In this document: one piece after another, positions 7,579 to 16,246 of the stretch | Layout of the letters: every line of letters begins with the position of its first letter | How positions within the stretch are numbered: position 1 is the first letter of the stretch | NCBI GenBank assembly: GCA_023420935.1 | Contig: JAEZUR010000071.1 | Location: 1-64,000 of the forward strand | DNA from: Bacillota bacterium | GTDB taxonomy: Bacteria > Bacillota > Clostridia > Lachnospirales > Lachnospiraceae | DNA: 64,000 nucleotides | Direction of reading: 5' to 3' | Notes under the pieces: model-generated | Told to the model about the DNA's origin: nothing | What the model saw: only the letters and a program-made list of their open reading frames with translations | The model's database searches: none | Made by a program: the position numbers and the translations under genes

Positions 7579-8976
7579 ATTAACCAGATATGGTTTGAAA
7601 AGTATCGTATAATCAGGCTATTAGGAAGTGGCGGAACTGCAGAGGTATTCTTAGCCGAACATATTAAGTTACAGTGTTTTCGGGCTATTAAAAGAGTATC
7701 AAAAGACTATAACCACTATACACAACTGATGAACGAAGCAAGAATTTTAAAAAATCTAAAACACCCCAATATTCCTGTTATTTATGATATTGAAGAAGAT
7801 CATAAGTATTCGTATATAATAGAGGAGTTTTTGGAGGGACAATCTTTAAAAGCCTTTCGGCTTTATCAAAGTAATATTCAAGAAGAACTTGTAATTGATA
7901 TTGCAATTCAAATCTGTGATGTATTTCAATACATTCATGCTATGAAAACCCCAATTTTATTTTTGGATTTAAAGCCAGATAATCTCATTATTCAAAATAA
8001 TACAATTAAGCTTATTGATTTTGGATCTGCTGTTTTTTTAGAGGAATCCAGTACTAGAGAAGTTTCATTTGGAACAAAAGGATATGCAGCTCCTGAGCAA
8101 TATGAGATTAGAAAATTAGACGAAAGAAGCGATATTTACGGGATAGGAGTATTGTTATACTTTTTGGTAACAAAAGAAAACTATTCTGAAAAGTTTCATA
8201 CAATGCATTGCTCAAAAAGGCTCATAGCAATTATTAAAAAATGCATGAAATATGATCCATCTAAACGATATCAAGATGTTACTCAGTTAAGAAAAAATTT
8301 ATTATCATTACAACAAGATAAACTGCCTGATCGCAGTAGAAAATCAAAAACATCTCTTACGATAGCCATTGCTGGGGCCCAAAGGCGCATTGGAACTACT
8401 CATATAAGTTTTCTAATTACTTCCTATATTAATCTATATGTGGAAAAAGCTATATATATGGAAAAGAATGATCATAGAGTGATTCATAACATATTAGATC
8501 GGTACGTAGGACTAGAGAATTCTCAAGTGATTCAAGTATTCCATAAGTGCCCTATCTTGATAAGAAATATAGAAGAAATAGAGGATACGCTAACAGAGTA
8601 TCGAATCAGGATATGTGATTATGGTGTTCTCACTCAAGAAAATATAGAAGTATATGGGGAAGCAGATATAAAACTATTGATTTTGGGAGCAAAGGATTGG
8701 GAAATGAATTATTCTATTCAAGCGCTGAGGGAAGTTATGTCATATGATGATATTCATTATTTGTTTAACTTTATGGAGGGGAATGAATTCTTAGATATAT
8801 TAAAGGATATGGAGCATGAAAGATGTATTCGTGTACCATATAACCCCAACCCGTTTCAAGTGGCAAATCCAAGCATGGTAAAAGAGTTTATTGAAGAATT
8901 CTTTCAGGAGAAAGGAAATGAGAAAAAGACCAAAACTTTTAAGAAGTATTTACGGTTTAGGGGAACAAAGCAGTAG
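7579..8976 (+). CDS. Hanks-type Ser/Thr protein kinase fused to a ParA-like domain
   Basis: About 465 residues. The kinase domain has a glycine loop (LGSGGTAEVF, residues 15-24), the ATP lysine in AIKRV (Lys38), a catalytic loop FLDLKPDN (Asp130, Asn135; His of the HRD motif replaced) and DFGSA (Asp147). After about residue 255 a second domain opens with GAQRRIGTTH (266-275), resembling a deviant Walker A of MinD/ParA proteins. No ATG, GTG or TTG occurs in frame between the stop at 7564 and an ATG at 7729, which would cut off the glycine loop. The strong AAAGGAGAGG at 7567-7576 points to the ATT at 7579. Its 3' end overlaps the next gene. A role in a Tad/Flp-like apparatus is inferred from neighbours only. 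Confidence 0.82.
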   Translation: MNQIWFEKYRIIRLLGSGGTAEVFLAEHIKLQCFRAIKRVSKDYNHYTQLMNEARILKNLKHPNIPVIYDIEEDHKYSYIIEEFLEGQSLKAFRLYQSNIQEELVIDIAIQICDVFQYIHAMKTPILFLDLKPDNLIIQNNTIKLIDFGSAVFLEESSTREVSFGTKGYAAPEQYEIRKLDERSDIYGIGVLLYFLVTKENYSEKFHTMHCSKRLIAIIKKCMKYDPSKRYQDVTQLRKNLLSLQQDKLPDRSRKSKTSLTIAIAGAQRRIGTTHISFLITSYINLYVEKAIYMEKNDHRVIHNILDRYVGLENSQVIQVFHKCPILIRNIEEIEDTLTEYRIRICDYGVLTQENIEVYGEADIKLLILGAKDWEMNYSIQALREVMSYDDIHYLFNFMEGNEFLDILKDMEHERCIRVPYNPNPFQVANPSMVKEFIEEFFQEKGNEKKTKTFKKYLRFRGTKQ

Positions 8977-9541
8977 AAAAATGATTGGTCTGATTGGTAC
9001 ACATTCAGGGGTTGGAGTTACACATACCGGATTATTAATTGCTGGTTTTCTTGGAAATGTACTAGGTAGAAAGACCGCATTGGTAGAAATGAATACGCAT
9101 AAAGATTTTGAACAAATTGAAGAGGCGTATTACGGAAAGGGGGAGATGACCAGTCGATTGTTTAAAATGAAACATGTTTTCTATTATAAGAATGTGAAAC
9201 AATGGGAAACAACTGACATTTTAAATGAAGATTATGAGTACATCATTTTCGATTTTGGATCCGATATGAAGAAGAGTCAGGATGAATTTCTACGCTGTGA
9301 CAAGAAAATAGTTATATCCAGTTTATCAGACTGGAAAAGAAAATATCTAGTTCAATTTATCCAAAGTAATCAGGATATAAAAGGATATAGTAGCTGGATG
9401 TATCTATTTATTTTTGGCCAAAAGCGAGATCTGTTGGATCTAAAACGAGAAGTGAAGGTTAGGGCTAAACTTATGGGATATGAACCTGTTCCTTACATGC
9501 TATCTAAAGAGACCATTGGACTTTTTCATAGTATAATTTAG
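8918..9541 (+). CDS. ParA/MinD-like P-loop ATPase
   Basis: 207-residue protein with a deviant Walker A region (GTHSGVGVTHTG, about residues 25-36), followed by a switch-like hydrophobic segment (YIIFDFGSD). It resembles TadZ/CpaE-type ATPases and the C-terminal half of the preceding kinase, suggesting tandem duplication. The ATG at 8918 is chosen because AGGAG lies six bases upstream; an upstream ATG at 8891 lacks a site. The gene overlaps the kinase gene by 59 nt, so the two are probably translationally coupled. The canonical lysine pattern of Walker A is not clear, so ATPase activity is uncertain. Confidence 0.7.
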   Translation: MRKRPKLLRSIYGLGEQSSRKMIGLIGTHSGVGVTHTGLLIAGFLGNVLGRKTALVEMNTHKDFEQIEEAYYGKGEMTSRLFKMKHVFYYKNVKQWETTDILNEDYEYIIFDFGSDMKKSQDEFLRCDKKIVISSLSDWKRKYLVQFIQSNQDIKGYSSWMYLFIFGQKRDLLDLKREVKVRAKLMGYEPVPYMLSKETIGLFHSII

Positions 9542-9550
9542 GAGGTGTAA

Positions 9551-10438
9551 ATGTCGCTGATACGACAGAGAAGAAAAAATCTAATAAAGGCAGGAATGCT
9601 TGGTGCTTTCATAAGCTTGGTAGTGTTTGGCTGTTTTCTAATAGGGTTTCTACTATATAATAAAGATAGCGAAAGTCTAATTGATAATCAAAGTAAAAAA
9701 GAAGAAATGATTGTTTATAAATTAGTCAATTCACTTGAAGCAGGAGAAATAATAAAGGAAGATAATTTGCTAATAAGTAAAATACCAAAAACAAATAACC
9801 CAGGATATTCCCTTGATAAGTCAGACCTGATCGGTGAAACCATAAAAGCATCAACAAAAGCAGGGACAATTATTACAAAAGACCTTATAGATGATAGTGA
9901 AGCTATGAAAGATGATATGCGATTAATCAAATATGAGTTTGTAAAATTAACAGAAAAGTTAGGTGTTGGAGACTATATTGACATTAGGATATCCTTTGTA
10001 AATGGTGCTGATTTCATTCTCCTATCTAAGAAGAGGGTGGAAGATTTATCGATAGCAGATCCACAAGTAAGCGTGTCAGGTGCTCTCTGGCTTAAGGTAA
10101 CAGAGGAAGAATTGTTAAGAGTATCTAGTGCGATAGTTGATGCGTATTTAAATGAAGGATGCAAAATCTATGCAATTGAGTACCTCTCAAAGAAACAAAA
10201 AGAAGCTGTAGTTAATTATCCGGTAAATGAATTGGTGGAAAAGTTAATTGCAGAAAATCCAAACATAATTACAAAAGCAAAAAATGTACTAATATCATCA
10301 CTGCGTAGCGAATTAGAGTTAGATGTTACTCCAGTAGAGATTCCGGGGGAGGTTAACACTTCTATGGAGAAAACAGAGCAGGAAGAGATTGGTACAGACG
10401 AACTATACGAAAATGAGGAAATTGAATACCTAGATTAG
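9551..10438 (+). CDS. SAF-domain protein, CpaB-like
   Basis: 295-residue membrane-anchored protein. It has a basic N-terminus, then one membrane segment (about residues 15-36), then an extracytoplasmic part with a SAF-type domain (SLEAGEIIKEDNLLISKI, about 60-77) followed by a region typical of the pilus-assembly protein CpaB/RcpC. The acidic C-terminal tail is rich in glutamate. AGGAGG lies upstream and it starts nine bases after the ATPase. In Tad/Flp loci CpaB sits with a secretin, TadA and TadB, none of which are nearby, so this may be a reduced or dispersed system. Confidence 0.7.
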   Translation: MSLIRQRRKNLIKAGMLGAFISLVVFGCFLIGFLLYNKDSESLIDNQSKKEEMIVYKLVNSLEAGEIIKEDNLLISKIPKTNNPGYSLDKSDLIGETIKASTKAGTIITKDLIDDSEAMKDDMRLIKYEFVKLTEKLGVGDYIDIRISFVNGADFILLSKKRVEDLSIADPQVSVSGALWLKVTEEELLRVSSAIVDAYLNEGCKIYAIEYLSKKQKEAVVNYPVNELVEKLIAENPNIITKAKNVLISSLRSELELDVTPVEIPGEVNTSMEKTEQEEIGTDELYENEEIEYLD

Positions 10439-10444
10439 GTATTA

Positions 10445-10756
10445 ATGACAAACATTGAGAATCTATACATGTTTCACGAAATAAATAATGACCGCCTTAT
10501 TCCAATTTATTTAAAAGCACCTTATGTTTGTCATTGTTGGAGGATAATAATGGATAATGTTATTGCAATCTTAGAAGAAATACTAGAAGCGAAAAGGAGG
10601 GGGATTTCAGTTAGCATTAATGGAATGGTACCTGCATGGAACCAGCCAGAAGAACTTCTTATGACGTTAGAAGAAGCTACCTATATGAAAGATTATATAG
10701 GTGATGACAGAGGAAAAATTGTTCAGATTCGATTTGATAGAATTCAAACAACATAA
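10445..10756 (+). CDS. Small protein of unknown function
   Basis: Up to 103 residues; no family recognised. It begins seven bases after the SAF gene, so it is probably the last gene of the operon. The first ATG (10445) has only a weak site, while an internal ATG at 10550 has GGAGG six bases upstream and gives a 68-residue protein beginning MDNVIAILEEILEAKRRG. The C-terminal part looks globular and acidic. Which start is used is open. Confidence 0.55.
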   Translation: MTNIENLYMFHEINNDRLIPIYLKAPYVCHCWRIIMDNVIAILEEILEAKRRGISVSINGMVPAWNQPEELLMTLEEATYMKDYIGDDRGKIVQIRFDRIQTT

Positions 10757-10839
10757 AAAGTACAGCCCTCTATACAATTGATTGATAGAAAAGTTGAATT
10801 TGAACGTTCATCTTTTACCTCTTTTATGAATCAAAGAAT

Positions 10840-10885
10840 AAGGTATCAACAACTGCCTGAATCAGTTTGTAGGTACCTTTTTCTT
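10840..10885 (+). terminator. Probable terminator of the kinase operon
   Basis: AAGGTATC (10840-10847) pairs with GGTACCTT (10872-10879), one wobble pair, followed by TTTTCTTAT. The rest of the 300-base gap before 11057 holds a promoter-like TATAAT at 10927-10932 and no gene. Confidence 0.6.
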
Positions 10886-11056
10886 ATATTTCGTCAGAAA
10901 GGTATTTCAAAATCAGGTTTATGTGTTATAATGTAATAATGTGTAAGGACATTTTAATAAAAAACTAATGATGAATAGCGATCAGTAGTTCCTAGTATGG
11001 AAGTAATATCGTTTATGAGATAGAAATGCGAAAGAGAATTGAGGAGGATTCAAAAG

Positions 11057-12763
11057 ATGAGACGGAAGGGTAAACAAGCTGTTATTGGTACAATATTTGT
11101 TGTGATTGTGATTTTAATTGCAATAATCACGATGCTAGTTAAGAAATTCACACCTAGCAAGGAGATTATGGACTTAAAAGACTATTATAAAGTTAGCGGA
11201 AATGAGCTTACGATCATCCTTCAAAATGAAGTATATGAAAAAAAGGGAATGCTCTTAGATGGTGTTGCATATGTAGATTACGATACAATAGTAGATAAAT
11301 TTAATCATAGATTTTATTGGGATGCAAATGAAAACTTATTAATTTATACAACCCCTACTGAAGTAATTAAAACAGAAGTAGGAAGTAAAGAATATTATGT
11401 TAACAAGAGTAAAAATACCACAGATTACCAGATAGTAAAAACAGAAGGTAATTCTGTTTATATTGCTCTAGATTATATAAAACTTTATTCTAATATTGAC
11501 TATAGCATATACCAGGATCCAAATCGTATTGTTGTAAACTATAAATGGGGAGAAAAATACCTATATAGCAAGGTAAAGAAAGCCACACAATTAAGATTTG
11601 AACCAAGTATTAAGAGCGATATTTTGGTAAAATTAAAACCGGATCAAGTATTAACTTTTGTTGGTACAGATGAAGTGATGCCAAAAGGATTTCTTAAAGT
11701 TATGACTACGGATGGTGTCATAGGTTATGTTAAGAATAAATACTTAGGTGAATCACAATATGAAACGTTAGAGAGTGATTTTAAGCCAGCACAATATTCA
11801 CATATAAGCAGAGATACTACCATAAATATGGTATGGCATCAAGTGACAAATCAGGAGGCAAATAATAACTTATTAAATGCGTTAGATTCAACAAAAGGTG
11901 TTACTACCATATCTCCTACATGGTTTGCTATCACTAATAATGAAGGTGAGATTTCATCCCTTGCAAGTGAATTATATGTGGAAAGAGCACATAATGCAGG
12001 AGTTGAGGTTTGGGCATTGTGTAATGATTTTAGTGAAGATGTAGATATGTACCAACTATTATCCTATACATCAAAAAGAGAAAAATTAATTAACGAGCTT
12101 ATAGCCAATGCAATTAAGTATAATTTGGATGGCTTAAATATTGATTTTGAAAATATTTCACGTGATGCAGGTGTTCATTATATTGAGTTTATTAGGGAAT
12201 TATCCGTAAAATGCCGTAATAATGGAATTATATTAACAGTTGATAATTATGTACCAACGGAATATAGTGCCTACTATAATCGAGCAGAGCAGGGTGAAGT
12301 AGTGGACTATGTTATTACTATGGCGTATGATGAACATTATTCTGCTTCGGAAGAAAGCGGATCAGTTGCATCGATAGGCTATGTAAGTGATGCGATACAG
12401 AATACTTTAAAAGAAGTTCCAGCAGAAAGAACTATTATAGCAATTCCATTTTATACGAGAGTATGGAAAGAGGAAATGAAGGATGGAAAATTAGTAATTA
12501 GTGAAGATGCATATGGAATGTCAGAAGCAGAAAACTTCTTAGCAAACTATGGAGTTACTCCAAAATGGGACAAGGCAACAGGTCAACTTTTCGGACAAGT
12601 GAAGGATGGAGATGCGACTTATAAAGTATGGCTGGAAGAGGATGCATCGATAGAAGAAAAAATGAAATTAATTGATGAGAATAAAGTGGCTGGTGTGGCT
12701 GGCTGGAAACTTGGCTTAGAAAAAGAAAGTGTCTGGGATATTATTATCAAATATGTAAACTAG
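11057..12763 (+). CDS. Membrane-anchored GH18 glycosidase with SH3 domain
   Basis: 568 residues. An N-terminal membrane anchor (about residues 10-30) precedes a copper-amine-oxidase-N-like segment, an SH3-type domain (ATQLRFEPSIKSDILVKL region, about 180-240) and a GH18 barrel. The catalytic strand reads DGLNIDFEN, with Glu as general acid and Asn at the second acidic position, as in many spore GH18 enzymes of the YaaH/SleL type. It probably cleaves N-acetylglucosamine linkages in peptidoglycan outside the membrane. The ATG at 11057 is preceded by GAGGAGG; an upstream TTG at 11039 overlaps that site and is rejected. The CwlD-like amidase follows. Confidence 0.85.
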   Translation: MRRKGKQAVIGTIFVVIVILIAIITMLVKKFTPSKEIMDLKDYYKVSGNELTIILQNEVYEKKGMLLDGVAYVDYDTIVDKFNHRFYWDANENLLIYTTPTEVIKTEVGSKEYYVNKSKNTTDYQIVKTEGNSVYIALDYIKLYSNIDYSIYQDPNRIVVNYKWGEKYLYSKVKKATQLRFEPSIKSDILVKLKPDQVLTFVGTDEVMPKGFLKVMTTDGVIGYVKNKYLGESQYETLESDFKPAQYSHISRDTTINMVWHQVTNQEANNNLLNALDSTKGVTTISPTWFAITNNEGEISSLASELYVERAHNAGVEVWALCNDFSEDVDMYQLLSYTSKREKLINELIANAIKYNLDGLNIDFENISRDAGVHYIEFIRELSVKCRNNGIILTVDNYVPTEYSAYYNRAEQGEVVDYVITMAYDEHYSASEESGSVASIGYVSDAIQNTLKEVPAERTIIAIPFYTRVWKEEMKDGKLVISEDAYGMSEAENFLANYGVTPKWDKATGQLFGQVKDGDATYKVWLEEDASIEEKMKLIDENKVAGVAGWKLGLEKESVWDIIIKYVN

Positions 12764-12846
12764 CCATGAATATTACGATATTAGTTTCTTCCTATTTAGG
12801 GATAGGACAAATTAGGCATTGCATAAAATAAGATAAGAAATATTTT

Positions 12847-13563
12847 ATGGTGCCGTATATGAGAAAAAAGAAGTGCTTTCATGCTTGCTGTCTGTTGCTG
12901 CTAATAATAGCAGGGTTTTTATTTACGAGAAATAGTGCATTTGTAGGTCAATTTGGAACGCACGTTCAGAATGATACCCCGGTTATCGTGATAGACCCTG
13001 GGCATGGAGGGTTTGATCCTGGAAAAGTTGGTGTTAATGGAGCTTATGAAAAAGATATTAATTTATCGATCGCATTGAAACTTAAACTGTTTCTTGAAAA
13101 GAATGACTATAATGTTGTTATGATTAGAACTGAAGACGTTGGGCTTTACCAGGAAAGTGACAGTAATAAAAAAAGAACGGACTTAAAGAAACGTATTGAG
13201 ATAATAAATCAAAGCAATGTAATACTTGCAATTAGTATCCATCAGAATGCTTTTTCTGATGGAAGTCAAAAAGGTGCACAGGTTTTTTACCATGAAAAAT
13301 CATTAGAAGGGAAAGAACTTGCAGGAATAATACAAGATCAGATTAAGACATCCATTCAAGATGGTAATCATAGGGTAGCGAAGAGTAATAGTAACTATTA
13401 CATGTTAAAGCAATCTTTATGCCCATTAGTTATTGTTGAATGTGGATTTTTATCAAATAAAAATGAAGCAGAATTATTGAATAGCGAAGACTATCAGGAA
13501 AAAATGGCTTGGGCGATTCATCTTGGAATTATAGAGTACTTGAATGGGAAAAAAGGTGCATAA
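12847..13563 (+). CDS. cwlD: N-acetylmuramoyl-L-alanine amidase, CwlD type
   Basis: 238 residues. A signal/anchor segment (about residues 13-28) is followed by an Amidase_3 domain. Zinc-site motifs are visible: DPGHGGFDPG, the Glu of NGAYEKDINLS, ISIHQNAF, and the catalytic Glu in VIVECGFLSN. CwlD in Bacillus makes the muramic-delta-lactam of spore cortex, and size and motifs fit it. No clear Shine-Dalgarno precedes the ATG at 12847 or the in-frame ATG at 12859, so the start is uncertain. The preceding gene is a GH18 cell-wall enzyme. Confidence 0.85.
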   Translation: MVPYMRKKKCFHACCLLLLIIAGFLFTRNSAFVGQFGTHVQNDTPVIVIDPGHGGFDPGKVGVNGAYEKDINLSIALKLKLFLEKNDYNVVMIRTEDVGLYQESDSNKKRTDLKKRIEIINQSNVILAISIHQNAFSDGSQKGAQVFYHEKSLEGKELAGIIQDQIKTSIQDGNHRVAKSNSNYYMLKQSLCPLVIVECGFLSNKNEAELLNSEDYQEKMAWAIHLGIIEYLNGKKGA

Positions 13564-13573
13564 CTTAGTTTGG

Positions 13574-13602
13574 TTGCCAAGCCATAAAGATAGTGGTATA
13601 AT
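13574..13602 (+). promoter_or_regulatory. Promoter of the ywlC-ywlE-rpiB operon
   Basis: TTGCCA (13574-13579), a 17-bp spacer and TATAAT (13597-13602), about 50 bp upstream of the ATG. Confidence 0.7.
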
Positions 13603-13650
13603 GGCAGGACAAATAAATATGGTTGTGTTTTAGATATCATAGGAGTTATT

Positions 13651-14727
13651 ATGAAGACAATTATTCAGAAGATAGATAAAGATAATTTTATACCAGAAGA
13701 ATTGAATGAGGCAGCTAAGATATTGCAGAATGGTGGACTGGTTGCATTTCCTACAGAAACTGTGTATGGTCTGGGGGGGAATGGATTGGATAAGGATGCG
13801 TCAAGTAAAATATATGAAGCCAAAGGAAGACCATCTGATAATCCGTTGATTATTCATATTGCGGATATAGATAGTTTGGAAGATTTAGCAAATTGTATTC
13901 CTGAAAATGCCAAACAATTAGCAAAGGAGTTTTGGCCAGGTCCTCTTACTATGATTTTAAAAAAGAGTAACAAGGTGCCACATGGTACGACAGGAGGCCT
14001 TGATACGGTTGCAATACGCATGCCTGAACACCCAATAGCACTAGCACTCATAAGACAATCTGGTGTATACGTTGCTGCGCCAAGTGCGAATACGTCAGGT
14101 AAGCCTAGCCCAACGATTGCTAAGCATGTAATTGATGATTTAGATGGAAAAGTTGATATGATAATAGATGGTGGTAAGGTTGGTATTGGTTTAGAATCAA
14201 CGATAATCGATTTGACAGGAGATGCACCAGTAATTTTAAGACCAGGTTATATCACAAAGGCAATGTTAGAAAAAGTAATCGGAAAAGTGATGGTTGATAA
14301 AGCAATACTTAGCAAAAATCAAGATTTAAACTTGATACCCAAAGCACCTGGCATGAAGTATAAACACTATGCTCCAAAGGGTGAGCTTACAATATTTGAA
14401 GGCAATAATACTGCAGTAATCAGTATGATTAATAAATTGGCTAAAGAGAAAGCACTAGAAGGAATTCAAGTAGGAATCATAGCTACAGAGGAGACAAAAC
14501 ATCTTTATCAGTATGGGAAGATAAAAGTAATAGGTTCAAGAAAAGAGGAAGCTTCTATTGCGAGAGAACTGTATGCTGTTTTAAGAGAATTTGATGATGT
14601 AGAAGCAAAGTACATTTATTCAGAAAGTTTTACATCCGATGAATTAGGACAGGCCATTATGAACCGCCTATTAAAGGCAGCTGGTTACCATGTTGTTCAA
14701 GTGGAGGAAGGTAGCAAGGAGGGGTAA
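13651..14727 (+). CDS. ywlC: L-threonylcarbamoyladenylate synthase (Sua5/YwlC)
   Basis: 358-residue enzyme that makes threonylcarbamoyl-AMP for the t6A modification of tRNAs reading ANN codons. The YrdC domain covers about residues 10-210 (PTETVYGLGG, KGRPSDNPLIIHI, LTMILK, SANTSGKPSPT). A Sua5 C-terminal domain follows, joined by the KAPGMKYKHYAPKGEL linker. The length is that of the two-domain Sua5 type, not the short TsaC type. AGGAG lies upstream. The gene order with a CTGNTCRS phosphatase and rpiB repeats the Bacillus ywlC-ywlE-ywlF arrangement. Confidence 0.95.
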   Translation: MKTIIQKIDKDNFIPEELNEAAKILQNGGLVAFPTETVYGLGGNGLDKDASSKIYEAKGRPSDNPLIIHIADIDSLEDLANCIPENAKQLAKEFWPGPLTMILKKSNKVPHGTTGGLDTVAIRMPEHPIALALIRQSGVYVAAPSANTSGKPSPTIAKHVIDDLDGKVDMIIDGGKVGIGLESTIIDLTGDAPVILRPGYITKAMLEKVIGKVMVDKAILSKNQDLNLIPKAPGMKYKHYAPKGELTIFEGNNTAVISMINKLAKEKALEGIQVGIIATEETKHLYQYGKIKVIGSRKEEASIARELYAVLREFDDVEAKYIYSESFTSDELGQAIMNRLLKAAGYHVVQVEEGSKEG

Positions 14728-14728
14728 A

Positions 14729-15181
14729 ATGACAAAGTATGAAAAAATTATTTTTGTATGTACAGGAAACACATGCAGAAGTCCGATGGCTGAAGCTATC
14801 TATAATAGCTTAGTATCCAATAGTGATATTAAAACCATGTCCAGAGGATTAGTTGTTTTGTTTCCAGAACCATCAAATCCGAAGGCTGATCTAGTTTTAA
14901 CCAATCATGATTTATCACTAGAACAACATGTAGCAACTCAACTTTCAGAGGATGACATAGACGAAAATACGCTGGTACTAACTATGACATTAAGCCAGAA
15001 GAAAAAGATAGTGGAAGAATTTCCGTTTAACGAGAATGTTTATACAGTAAAAGAATTTGTAGGAGAAATAGGAGATGTAACAGATCCTTATGGTGGAAGT
15101 TTAATAGATTATGAGGATTGCTATATAGAGTTATCAAGATTAATGAAAAAAACAGTGTTGAAACTAAACGAGGAGGCATAA
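14729..15181 (+). CDS. ywlE: Low-molecular-weight phosphatase, probable protein-arginine phosphatase YwlE
   Basis: 150 residues with the P-loop FVCTGNTCRSPMAE (CX5R) near the N-terminus and the general acid in VTDPYGG near the C-terminus. YwlE of Bacillus has a threonine in CTGNTCR that selects phosphoarginine; the same residue is present here, and the gene order ywlC-ywlE-rpiB is conserved. It would reverse McsB-type arginine phosphorylation that marks proteins for ClpC-ClpP. The ATG at 14729 follows AAGGAGGGG, and the preceding gene's stop ends at 14727, so the two are tightly coupled. Tyrosine phosphatase activity is the alternative. Confidence 0.85.
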   Translation: MTKYEKIIFVCTGNTCRSPMAEAIYNSLVSNSDIKTMSRGLVVLFPEPSNPKADLVLTNHDLSLEQHVATQLSEDDIDENTLVLTMTLSQKKKIVEEFPFNENVYTVKEFVGEIGDVTDPYGGSLIDYEDCYIELSRLMKKTVLKLNEEA

Positions 15182-15183
15182 GT

Positions 15184-15612
15184 ATGATAGCATTAGGAAG
15201 TGACCATGGCGGATATGCATTGAAACAAGAAATTATGAAACATTTGGATGATTTAAATATTGAATATAGAGATTATGGAAGTTTTAGTGAGGAATCTTGT
15301 GACTATCCAGTTTATGCGAAAAAAGTAGCCAATGCCATAGTAGAAAAAGAATGTGATAAAGGAATTCTTATCTGTGGTACAGGAATTGGTATCTCCATAA
15401 CAGCAAATAAAATCAAAGGAATTCGAGCTGCATTGTGTCATGATTGTTTTAGCGCCAAGGCTACGAGAGAACATAATGATGCAAATATTTTAGCAATGGG
15501 AGCCAGAGTAGTAGGTGCTGGGTTAGCATTGATGATTGTTGATACCTTCCTAGGAACTGAATTCTCCAACGATCAAAGACATATAAATCGCATTAATTTA
15601 ATTGAAGATTAA
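15184..15612 (+). CDS. rpiB: Ribose 5-phosphate isomerase B
   Basis: 142-residue RpiB/LacAB-family isomerase interconverting ribose 5-phosphate and ribulose 5-phosphate. The N-terminus MIALGSDHGGYALKQEI and the active-site segment LICGTGIGISI with its cysteine are typical, as is CHDCFSAKATREHNDANIL. The ATG at 15184 has AGGAGG eight bases upstream and starts three bases after the phosphatase stop. It is the last gene of the ywlC operon, and a strong hairpin follows. Confidence 0.95.
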   Translation: MIALGSDHGGYALKQEIMKHLDDLNIEYRDYGSFSEESCDYPVYAKKVANAIVEKECDKGILICGTGIGISITANKIKGIRAALCHDCFSAKATREHNDANILAMGARVVGAGLALMIVDTFLGTEFSNDQRHINRINLIED

Positions 15613-15640
15613 GTAAGAATCATTTAAATAAGAAAAGAAT

Positions 15641-15684
15641 AAAGCATGTGGAAAAACTGTTAGGAAGTTTTTCCGCATGCTTTA
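15641..15684. terminator. Bidirectional terminator
   Basis: AAAGCATGTGGAAAAACT (15641-15658) pairs with AGTTTTTCCGCATGCTTT (15666-15683), followed by ATTTTATTTT. It serves rpiB and the converging DUF402 gene. Confidence 0.9.
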
Positions 15685-15708
15685 TTTTATTTTATTGCTA
15701 CTAAAATA

Positions 15709-16215
15709 TTAAACCCAAGGTTTGCTTTTTATATTAGCTTCTGCTTCGTGTATAACTTGCTGTAGTTCATTGAATTTTCCGTTATAAATTATATTTAATA
15801 AATTATCTGCAATGTGCATAGCCTTTGAAGCCAATTTAATATCAATCACTTCAAAATCTAGCATATCTCCTACTTCACCTAAATCAAGAACTTTTACTTG
15901 GCCATTTTCATAAACTAGTACATCAATGATCAAATCGGTGAAGATGTAGGCTGAGTTTTGTTCATTATACTGTGTTTCAATAATATCGCAATACCAGTAA
16001 ACTAATTTATGATTTTTATCATAGATTTTACTTACTTTGTAACCCTCGTCCATAAAATAAGCAGAAATACCATGATCGATGTCTAGACGAGGTTTCAAGG
16101 TAGCCCATTTGGTAATAATAAGGTTGTCATTGCGATATAATATTTCATCATCTTTAAGATGGATCATCTCATTGGGAAAAAAGCGCTTTCTAAATAATCG
16201 AATATCTTCTTGCAT
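15709..16215 (-). CDS. DUF402 family protein
   Basis: 168-residue protein of the DUF402 family (beta-barrel fold, including Bacillus YgaC-like nucleoside di/triphosphatases). Visible features are IITKWATLKPRLDIDHGISAYF-like strands (about residues 35-55) and the acidic YIFTDLIIDVLVYENGQVKVLDL stretch, which could bind metal. An open frame extends upstream to 16317, but GGAGGTGTCAC immediately before the ATG at 16213-16215 fixes the start. The extra upstream codons lie over a repeated hairpin region. The biochemical role is inferred only from the family. Confidence 0.8.
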   Translation of the reverse strand: MQEDIRLFRKRFFPNEMIHLKDDEILYRNDNLIITKWATLKPRLDIDHGISAYFMDEGYKVSKIYDKNHKLVYWYCDIIETQYNEQNSAYIFTDLIIDVLVYENGQVKVLDLGEVGDMLDFEVIDIKLASKAMHIADNLLNIIYNGKFNELQQVIHEAEANIKSKPWV

Positions 16216-16246
16216 GTGACACCTCCTTATTTTGTCATTGGAAACT

